From positions 1,175,777 to 1,239,776 of the forward strand of contig NZ_CAOJCM010000002.1 in assembly GCF_948329825.1 (NCBI RefSeq): a stretch of 64,000 nucleotides of DNA. The letters run 5' to 3'. How positions within the stretch are numbered: the stretch's first letter is position 1; each line of letters starts with the position of its first letter. The notes under the pieces are model-generated. The model saw only the letters and a program-made list of their open reading frames with translations, did no database searches and was not told where the DNA came from. A program made the translations under genes and the position numbers. The DNA is from Paenibacillus sp. JJ-100 (lineage in GTDB: Bacteria > Bacillota > Bacilli > Paenibacillales > Paenibacillaceae). Shown here piece by piece: positions 1 to 6,136 of this stretch.

Positions 1-264
1 AAGTCCTTCGGGACCAAGTGCGCCTATCGCTCCTGCAATCCCGGCAAGTCCTCGGGGTCCAAGTGCGCCTGCAAGTCCTTGAGGTCCAGCTTCTGCAATT
101 GCTCCCGCAAGCCCTTGAAGTAATTGCTGACCTGTAGGTGGGGGACATGGTACCCGCACTATTTTTTTAATAACTATAGGACGTCGTTTCTTTTTTTTCC
201 CTTTTGGATGGCAAACAATTGTGGTTTTCTTTTTGCACGATTTTTTTTTATCTGGACAACTCAA
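1..264 (-). CDS. Collagen-like (Gly-X-Y) protein, 5' part only
   Basis: Reading the minus strand from a TTG at 264 gives an open frame running off the left edge (88 codons seen). The first ~45 residues are Lys/Arg/Cys/Pro-rich (SCPDKKKSCKKK..., ...RVPCPPP). After that come Gly-x-x triplets of the type GLAGA, GPQGLAGALGPRGL. The Shine-Dalgarno AGGGAGGTG lies at 279-271, 8 nt before TTG 264; TTG 267 is also possible. Collagen-like proteins of Bacillales are usually exosporium, coat or surface filament proteins. No signal peptide is visible, which fits a spore-surface protein better than a secreted one (inference). The C-terminus is outside the window. Confidence 0.72.
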   Translation of the reverse strand, partial: MSCPDKKKSCKKKTTIVCHPKGKKKKRRPIVIKKIVRVPCPPPTGQQLLQGLAGAIAEAGPQGLAGALGPRGLAGIAGAIGALGPEGL

Positions 265-683
265 CAACGACACCTCCCTATATAGATGGTTCAGTGTACG
301 TGAGTTGTATATTTTAGGCATGGACGAATAGCCGGTTATTCGCTAGACTAAAAACCATTTTTAGAATATTGGGTGTTTGGTAGGGTGATGTTATACCACA
401 ATCCACCGCACGACTTCATCACTTGAAGCATGATGTTAACAGCCAACTTGTTTAAGAATGAATCACCATAAGGAAAATCAGAGCCCATAAAGTTTTCTCT
501 GGAACTTCTTTTACAGCCAAATGAGTCCCTTAATAGCCCGTTGGCTTCTTTAATGATCGAACATTTCGCTTCAACTGTGAACACTTAAGTTAACCATTCA
601 CTTGGGTGGGATTTGATCGTCACTAATGTGCTATTCTGGATAGGACTAGATAGTGTAGCGAAACTAGAGGAGGCAAGATATCG
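265..683. other. Intergenic region, no supported gene
   Basis: About 420 bases between the collagen-like gene and the plus-strand gene at 684. It should hold the divergent promoters, but I see no convincing -35/-10 pair. A 78-codon GTG-start minus-strand frame (348-584) has no Shine-Dalgarno and no family I recognise, so it is not called. Confidence 0.5.
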
Positions 684-1151
684 ATGAAATCCAAACGAGC
701 GATGATCGATCGAAGAAACGCCGAGCGTCGGACTCGCCGGGAACAGAAAAGGAACCCACCCGGACCTTTCTCCAAGCTGTTTGACTGGGGATGGAAGACG
801 ATATATGTCTTGTTCTTTTTATCTCTTGCTGTCGTTGCCTTCTGCCACTGGTTTTTGCGCACGGGCTCTGGTCCGGGAGGTACAAGCCTCATTGCTTACA
901 CTGCTGAACGAATGGCTACCTTCATGCTTTTTGTAATGTTGGCTACCGCCTGCGTAGTCGGTATACGAGCTATGATGAAGTCAACAGGCCACTCTTCCAG
1001 CGGTGACTATCAACACCCGAACGGAAAACGGTTGCTCCTGTTGAAGATCATTTTGTTTCTGTTCTTTGCAATCGTTTTTGCCGTCTCAGCCCTGATCTGC
1101 TGGGCGCAGTTGAAAGCTTTAGCGGAGGTATTGAGGTTCCTTCTGTCTTAG
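684..1151 (+). CDS. Small basic membrane protein, function unknown
   Basis: 155 aa. The first ~30 residues are strongly basic (Arg/Lys-rich, cytoplasmic). Three hydrophobic segments follow, at about residues 38-58, 76-96 and 118-145, so this is an integral membrane protein with an N-in basic tail. The start is supported by GAGGAGG about 10 nt upstream (near 667-673). No catalytic motif or known family is recognised. It stands alone and converges on the carboxylesterase gene, from which the terminator at 1361-1393 separates it. Confidence 0.75.
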   Translation: MKSKRAMIDRRNAERRTRREQKRNPPGPFSKLFDWGWKTIYVLFFLSLAVVAFCHWFLRTGSGPGGTSLIAYTAERMATFMLFVMLATACVVGIRAMMKSTGHSSSGDYQHPNGKRLLLLKIILFLFFAIVFAVSALICWAQLKALAEVLRFLLS

Positions 1152-1360
1152 GATGATAGCAAGAAATAAAGCTGCACATACAGCGCAAAACCATATTGGA
1201 TGAACGACGTAATCACGCTAAGGGCAATGTCCGGATTACGAGGCACTACAAATGGTCCTATAGGAACCCCAAGTACTAGCGAACTATTAAGTCCCATCAA
1301 AATGATACCGATCGCATTGCTCCTCAGGGGGCTATTTGTTCGAGTATTAATGATAAACCA

Positions 1361-1393
1361 CAAAAAAGGACGGGAGAGTGCCTCTCCTGTCCT
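1361..1393 (-). terminator. Terminator of the carboxylesterase gene
   Basis: On the minus strand AGGACAGGAGAG and CTCTCCCGTCCT pair around a 3-nt loop and are followed by TTTTTT. It lies 55 nt past the stop codon of the esterase at 1448. Confidence 0.8.
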
Positions 1394-1447
1394 CTTTATC
1401 TTCAATTTATACGAAAACATTCTTTATGAAATCATTCTGTAAGTTCA

Positions 1448-3691
1448 TCATTCCCAGAAGAACCGACCTGCAAACACTTTTTCTGTCAACAGTTGGTACG
1501 TTTCTTCAGGCAATTCCTTTTTCATCTTCGCCTTCACGGCTTCTTTGCCCTGATTATATTGTGTGGACATGCCAATCTCTGCCGCTCTGTCGCTTGCATC
1601 CAGGCGCATGATTGGTGTTTCAGCCTCTTTTGCCCAAGCTGTCCATGCCGCTAGATCAGAGGCCCCCCCCGTACTCGGGTTGCCTGTGTACAGGAATTGC
1701 TTAAGATATGCTGCCATTGCGGCAGACAACTGATCACGCCCAGGTTTGTTCGCATCGGTAAAGTAGCCTTCAGGGAAATAGGTAGCAATTCCGTCTGCGT
1801 GCCCTGTATAGAAGTCCATATCAGCGCCATGCGGAGCACCGATTAGTGTGAACAATCGCTCCGAGATAACCCCAGGTTGTACCCCCCATGCAAAACGATA
1901 GGCATATACCGGTGGCTGACCGGCTACACTCGTTAATCGCTCCGCGACGCGCTCTACATTAAAGCCCGCATATGCTTCGCTACCGTATTTCAGAGCAGCA
2001 GCATATTGCTCAGCCTTCTTCTGATCGGTAAACAGGGTTCCATCATTAATGGAAGGAGCGAAGTTAGGATCGCTGAAGGCAAATGCAGAGAATTCAGTGT
2101 CCAGGCTACCGAGCAATACTGGGACTTTCAAGTAATTCCCGTTGTCGATGGCGTCAAAACCTTCTTTTGGAATCACTGTGCCATCCCGAAACAGATGCGG
2201 GAATGGTTGCATACGAATGGCAGTTGCACCAAACGCTGTGACCAGCTTGTCTGCAGGCAGTGCACGCAAGTAGCTCTCCAGCTGTGCCTGAGATTGCTTA
2301 CTAATCCATGTTCTCGCTTCTTCCTTGTTAGCTGCTTTCCCTTCTTGCACGATCAGGTTCATGAGCACATCCCCGGATTTTTGCTCACCTTCTTCTGGTG
2401 ATGCTGTCGTCAATCCTCCGCTGAAAGCGATTGCCTTTTGATACAGCCCTTTGCTAAGGGGAGAGATAAGAGCTGCCAGCACATCACGTGCACCAGCAGA
2501 TTGTCCTGCCAACGTAACATTACCCGTATCTCCACCAAAACCTTCGATGTTATCCTGCACCCACTCTAATGCACGGAACGCGTCCAGCAGGCCGTAGTTG
2601 CCAGAATCATCAAGCGCATTGCCTGTTTTCAGCGCATCATTCTGGAAGAAACCAAGTGCTCCCAGACGATAGTTCACGGAGATAATGATACTGTTCGTAT
2701 TCCGTGCGAGCTGTTCCCCTTGGAAGTCCTTACCGGATCCGGTCATATTGCCGCCACCGTGTAAAAACACCATCACTGGTAGTTTCGTGCTTGTTGTATT
2801 TGGACGCCAGATGTTCAGATATAAAGAATCCTCACTGCCCACAGTAGTCTTACCGGAAATTTGCAGGCTGTTTGCCGCGAACTCTTTAGCTTCTCTTGTG
2901 CCTGTCCAGGCTTTCGGTTCTTGCGGCGCCTTCCAGCGCAGTTCACCTACTGGCGGTGCTGCATATGGAACACCAAGCCAGCCAAGCGTGCCATATTCAT
3001 CATAGACTTTGCCATCGATGGCACCATATTTCGTTTGCTGTAATGTTTGAGGTTTAAACGCTCCGTCTTTCTTATGTTTTGACCAGATTTGTTCCAACGT
3101 ACCCGTACCATTTTTGAGCTGAACTTGCAAAGCCTGTGCCGTGGCTTCAGCCATCAGACGGTTGGTCAATTGTGCTGTTCCTTTATCTTCAAGGGCTTTG
3201 ATCCCTTGGCTTGCAGCATATGCGGAAGCTTCTCCTGCTTTGTAATCCGTGCCTGCTTCATAACCAAGAACTTTGAGCAGCAGCGCAGCATATTCCCCTG
3301 CCGTCAGTGGAGCGTTAGACTCAAAATGTTCTGTTTCCGTGATCACGCCAGCCAAATAAGGATGCTGTTTTAAATATCCAACGACAGGCTGCAATACTTT
3401 ACCTGCCTGAGCGGCATCGGCATACGTTTCGGTTCCCTGATAGGCAAGTGCTTCTTTTTCCAGACCCGATAAACGCAAGTAAAGCACTGCGGCTTGAATG
3501 CGTGTTGCATGCTTGTTCAAATAAGCCGCATTTACACCTTGTCCATTCCCGCGAATAAGCTCTGCTTTGACCAGTTTTTCCATAGCCGGGGACAAAGATG
3601 ATGATGTATTTCCTGCTGCATAGGCCGGCAAACCCGATACACACATGCTCAGAATCGCTGCTACTGCAATAGAACGTTTCATTTTTTTCAT
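1448..3691 (-). CDS. Surface type-B carboxylesterase with N-terminal SLH-like region
   Basis: 747 aa. A signal peptide (1-26, cut after AYA) is followed by a degenerate S-layer-homology-type region (about 30-190). From about 218 there is a carboxylesterase type B (COesterase) domain: oxyanion HGGG at 311-314, the family signature EDSLYLNIW at 287-295, and the nucleophile elbow GQSAG with Ser398. A catalytic His is likely in the later GAPHGADMDF segment. It should hydrolyse carboxylic esters at the cell surface; the substrate is unknown. GAGGAG precedes the ATG. A long leader with a LicT-type RAT/terminator and a cre site ties it to the beta-glucoside cluster at 16-24 kb, suggesting it removes acyl or aryl esters from plant glucosides (inference). 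Confidence 0.9.
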   Translation of the reverse strand: MKKMKRSIAVAAILSMCVSGLPAYAAGNTSSSLSPAMEKLVKAELIRGNGQGVNAAYLNKHATRIQAAVLYLRLSGLEKEALAYQGTETYADAAQAGKVLQPVVGYLKQHPYLAGVITETEHFESNAPLTAGEYAALLLKVLGYEAGTDYKAGEASAYAASQGIKALEDKGTAQLTNRLMAEATAQALQVQLKNGTGTLEQIWSKHKKDGAFKPQTLQQTKYGAIDGKVYDEYGTLGWLGVPYAAPPVGELRWKAPQEPKAWTGTREAKEFAANSLQISGKTTVGSEDSLYLNIWRPNTTSTKLPVMVFLHGGGNMTGSGKDFQGEQLARNTNSIIISVNYRLGALGFFQNDALKTGNALDDSGNYGLLDAFRALEWVQDNIEGFGGDTGNVTLAGQSAGARDVLAALISPLSKGLYQKAIAFSGGLTTASPEEGEQKSGDVLMNLIVQEGKAANKEEARTWISKQSQAQLESYLRALPADKLVTAFGATAIRMQPFPHLFRDGTVIPKEGFDAIDNGNYLKVPVLLGSLDTEFSAFAFSDPNFAPSINDGTLFTDQKKAEQYAAALKYGSEAYAGFNVERVAERLTSVAGQPPVYAYRFAWGVQPGVISERLFTLIGAPHGADMDFYTGHADGIATYFPEGYFTDANKPGRDQLSAAMAAYLKQFLYTGNPSTGGASDLAAWTAWAKEAETPIMRLDASDRAAEIGMSTQYNQGKEAVKAKMKKELPEETYQLLTEKVFAGRFFWE

Positions 3692-3885
3692 TGGTTACAT
3701 CTCCTCGCTGTCTAGTCGTGTATGATGGGAATACAGATTAATCAGATCGCAACGATAAGCCAGGTACTTCAATGTTGGGATCATTATATTTCTTGATCAT
3801 GGATGAATAGAAGAGCTGCCCTCCTTTCTGCTGACGTAAACTGCTCCAACCCTTGATAATGACATTCAGGCGGATTTTTCTATAT

Positions 3886-3978
3886 AAAAAAACCTGAATC
3901 AAAGGCAAACAGACTCGGCTAAATAGCATGGTCTGTCGCCCTCAATTCAGGTTTTGCCTGCAACTACGTAACAACCCT
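3886..3978 (-). promoter_or_regulatory. LicT-type RAT antiterminator with overlapping terminator, ahead of carboxylesterase
   Basis: The reverse complement of 3949-3978 reads AGGGTTGTTACGTAGTTGCA followed by GGCAAAACCT, a match to the ribonucleic antiterminator bound by BglG/LicT proteins. Its 3' part (AAACCTGAAT, 3954-3945) pairs with ATTCAGGTTT (3899-3890), followed by T7, giving a mutually exclusive intrinsic terminator. The leader is about 250 nt from the esterase start. Same design as the four RAT sites at 18-24 kb. Confidence 0.85.
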
Positions 3979-3996
3979 GAGATCATGAGGTGTAGT

Positions 3997-4023
3997 ATTA
4001 TATTATGGTTACACTCTAGTAAA
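3997..4023 (-). promoter_or_regulatory. Candidate promoter P2 of carboxylesterase
   Basis: The minus strand shows TTTACT (4023-4018), a 15-nt spacer and TATAAT (4002-3997). Transcription would begin around 3990, just before the RAT at 3978. The spacer is short, so moderate confidence. Confidence 0.45.
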
Positions 4024-4069
4024 GACGCAATCAATCGTCTGATCAACCATCCAACGAATGAACTGGCAC

Positions 4070-4099
4070 AGGTCTTGCCCTGATTAAGGTTACAATCCT
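4070..4099 (-). promoter_or_regulatory. Second, diverged RAT-like element
   Basis: The reverse complement reads AGGATTGTAACC then TTAATCAGGGCAAGACCT. It has the same 30-nt length and block order as the RAT at 3949-3978 but carries GGCAAGACC in place of GGCAAAACC. It begins a few bases after the predicted start of promoter P1. I see no good overlapping terminator (only a weak AGACG/CGTCT hairpin with TTTACT further on), so it may be a relic or an RNA binding site without a switch. Confidence 0.5.
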
Positions 4100-4111
4100 G
4101 TTATTACCGTG

Positions 4112-4140
4112 ATATTAGCATAGAATGTAAGCGCTAGCAA
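4112..4140 (-). promoter_or_regulatory. Promoter P1 with overlapping cre site (CcpA operator)
   Basis: The minus strand carries TTGCTA (4140-4135), a 17-nt spacer and TAATAT (4117-4112). The plus-strand sequence ATGTAAGCGCTAGCAA at 4125-4140 matches the catabolite-responsive element consensus WTGNAARCGNWWWCAW at all but one position. CcpA bound here would block P1 when preferred sugars are present, as expected for a LicT-controlled gene. Confidence 0.7.
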
Positions 4141-4233
4141 TACCTTTTGTTATTCTATTTCACCCCTGCTTCAGCTTTGTCAATTCGTAGATTGGACTTG
4201 TGTTATGTTACGGCACTCATTTCAATCGTAATT

Positions 4234-4285
4234 TTTACACTTAGTTAACCCAATTCGAACCTTCTTTTAGCAATTGATGTATACA
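4234..4285 (+). promoter_or_regulatory. Pho-box-like repeats and promoter of alkaline phosphatase
   Basis: TTTACA (4234-4239) and TTAACC (4245-4250) are spaced 11 bp apart, with a weaker CGAACC at 4256. This resembles the TT(A/C/T)ACA direct repeats bound by PhoP in Bacillus. A possible -10, TATACA, lies at 4280-4285, the right distance downstream for an activated Pho promoter. The 10-mer ACACTTAGTT occurs twice (4237 and 4283). Inference: phosphate-starvation control. Confidence 0.5.
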
Positions 4286-4330
4286 CTTAGTTTTGAATAC
4301 TAAATATACATATCAATTAGGAGGATGTTC

Positions 4331-5983
4331 ATGTTAAATCGCTTCAATATCCGTGCAGCCAAAATGATGCTCGCGGTTACCACCATTGTTACCGCTACAC
4401 TTGGAGGTAGCAGTGCAGCTCTGGCTGTAGAAGACGGTACCTCAACAACTTCTGGTTCACCTATCAAAAATGTGATCATTCTCATTCCTGACGGTATGGC
4501 TAACGATGCTACCGCACTGGCTAGATGGTACAAGGGCTCATCCCTGACCATTGATTCTATGGCAAGCGGTATGGTTCGTACACACTCTGCGGATGCTCCG
4601 ATTGCGGACTCGGCTCCTGCAGGTACAGCCTTTGCGACAGGTCATAAGTCTCATACCGGGTTTGTCGGCGTATTGCCGGACAAGGCCACCATGCCTGGAC
4701 AAAAAGCCATTGCCCCTGAAGATAAAAGAAAACCTGTCGCTTCGGTATTAGAAGCTTCCAAGCTTGCTGGCAAAGCAACAGGTATTGTGGCTACATCCGA
4801 AATTATGCATGCAACACCTGCTGATTTCTCAGCACATTATCCTGACCGTAAAAACTACGACGCACTCAGTAAACAACAAGTCTTCAATGGTATGGATGTA
4901 GTACTCGGCGGCGGTAGTAAATATCTGGAACCGGCAGGACGCAAAGATGGTGACAATCTCGTAGCCTCGATCAAAGCGCTCGGCTACGATTACGTAACCA
5001 CTCCTGCTGCGATGAAAGCATCGACTTCGAACAAGCTGTGGGGCATGTTTGCTCCTACTAGCCTGTCCTATCATATGGATCGTGATCCAGCCAAGCAACC
5101 AAGTATTGCTCAGATGACATCCAAAGCAATCGAAGTTCTCTCCAAAGATGAGGATGGCTTCTTCCTGATGGTGGAAGGCAGCAAAGTGGACTGGGCTGCT
5201 CATGCCAATGATCCAATTGGTATTATTAGTGACGTGCTGGCTTTTGATGATGCCGTAAAAGTAGCAATGGATTTCGCCAAAGCCGATGGACAGACAGTGG
5301 TTGTTGCCGTATCTGATCATCAGAACGGCGGTCTTACCATCGGTAATGCAGCAACTACAGGAACTTATGATAAAGAGCCTTTGTCTACGTTTATCGGTCC
5401 TTTGAAAAAGGCCAAGCTGACAGGTGAAGGCGTGGAAGCGAAATTGAATGCTAAACGCACCAACATCAAAGCTGTAATGAAACAGTACTATGGTATTTCT
5501 GATCTGACTTCTGAAGAAGTCGCTGCGATCAAAGCGGCTGAGCCAGGCAGCTTGAACTATGTGGTTGGCCCAATGATTAGCAAACGCGCAGGCATCGGTT
5601 GGACGACCGGCGGACACACCGGTGGAGATGTTGTATTGTACACCTATGCACCAAACAATGATCGTCCATTCGGTGTCATTGACAACACAGATGTAGCCAA
5701 ATACATGGCTCGTGTACTCGATCTGGATCTGGACAGCGTAAGCAAGCAGCTGTTTGTACCTGCCAAGAAGGCCTTTACAGCCAAAGGTGCAACATACAAA
5801 CTGGATCTGACCGATGCTAAAAATCCAAAGATTCTCGTTACCAAGGACAGTACCAAACTTGAACTGCAAATTTATAAAAATACAGCACTTGTAAATGGCA
5901 AAAAAACTACACTTGAAGGCGTCATTGTATACAACGGCGTGGATACTTTTGTACCTCAAGGGGCTGTAGATTTGATTCAATAA
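4331..5983 (+). CDS. Secreted alkaline phosphatase
   Basis: 550 aa from ATG 4331. AGGAGG (4319-4324) sits 6 nt before this codon but directly abuts the alternative ATG at 4325. A signal peptide (cut near ALA-V) precedes an alkaline-phosphatase domain: metal ligand in IPDGMA, phosphorylated Ser94 in ADSAPAGTAFATGH, metal-binding MVEGSKVDWAAHAND and SDHQNGG, and a C-terminal metal His in GGHTGGD. It hydrolyses phosphomonoesters outside the cell to release phosphate. The last ~70 residues (TYKLDLTD... NGKKTTLEG... TFVPQGAVDLI) resemble a copper-amine-oxidase N-terminal-type domain, common as a C-terminal add-on in Paenibacillus. The Pho-box-like repeats upstream fit phosphate-starvation induction. 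Confidence 0.93.
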   Translation: MLNRFNIRAAKMMLAVTTIVTATLGGSSAALAVEDGTSTTSGSPIKNVIILIPDGMANDATALARWYKGSSLTIDSMASGMVRTHSADAPIADSAPAGTAFATGHKSHTGFVGVLPDKATMPGQKAIAPEDKRKPVASVLEASKLAGKATGIVATSEIMHATPADFSAHYPDRKNYDALSKQQVFNGMDVVLGGGSKYLEPAGRKDGDNLVASIKALGYDYVTTPAAMKASTSNKLWGMFAPTSLSYHMDRDPAKQPSIAQMTSKAIEVLSKDEDGFFLMVEGSKVDWAAHANDPIGIISDVLAFDDAVKVAMDFAKADGQTVVVAVSDHQNGGLTIGNAATTGTYDKEPLSTFIGPLKKAKLTGEGVEAKLNAKRTNIKAVMKQYYGISDLTSEEVAAIKAAEPGSLNYVVGPMISKRAGIGWTTGGHTGGDVVLYTYAPNNDRPFGVIDNTDVAKYMARVLDLDLDSVSKQLFVPAKKAFTAKGATYKLDLTDAKNPKILVTKDSTKLELQIYKNTALVNGKKTTLEGVIVYNGVDTFVPQGAVDLIQ

Positions 5984-6006
5984 GAGGAACCTTCTAAGAA
6001 AAATGA

Positions 6007-6056
6007 ATATACTCAAAAAAGCTGCCGAGGCAATCTCGCAGCTTTTTTGAGTATAT
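6007..6056. terminator. Bidirectional terminator between phosphatase and xylanase
   Basis: A near-perfect inverted repeat with ~22-bp arms (6007-6029 and 6035-6056, one unpaired C) and a short loop. The arms contain AAAAAA and TTTTTT tracts, so it can terminate both convergent genes. Confidence 0.85.
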
Positions 6057-6136
6057 GAATATGCTTATCTTTGATCGACACCATCCGGGATACCCGTAAT
6101 AGGATGAACTATATTCTCTTGAGGCATCGTTTTCCT

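Noticed and set aside
348..584. 78-codon minus-strand frame upstream of the collagen-like gene
   Set aside because: GTG start without a Shine-Dalgarno; no recognisable family; a resemblance to small acid-soluble spore proteins did not hold up.
1148..1420. 90-codon hydrophobic minus-strand frame (contains LNSSLVLGVPIGPFVVP)
   Set aside because: Its start lies inside the esterase terminator and internal starts have no ribosome site. It might be a membrane-protein remnant, but I cannot support a gene.
3738..3929. 63-codon frame in the esterase leader, with GGAGGG inside it
   Set aside because: It begins within the RAT/terminator structure, and GGAGGG is 18 nt from the nearest ATG, too far to define a start.
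4829..6016. 395-codon frame antisense to alkaline phosphatase
   Set aside because: Long but a shadow: it lies fully opposite a clear phosphatase, is rich in Cys/His/Phe/Ile in an unprotein-like way, and has no ribosome site.
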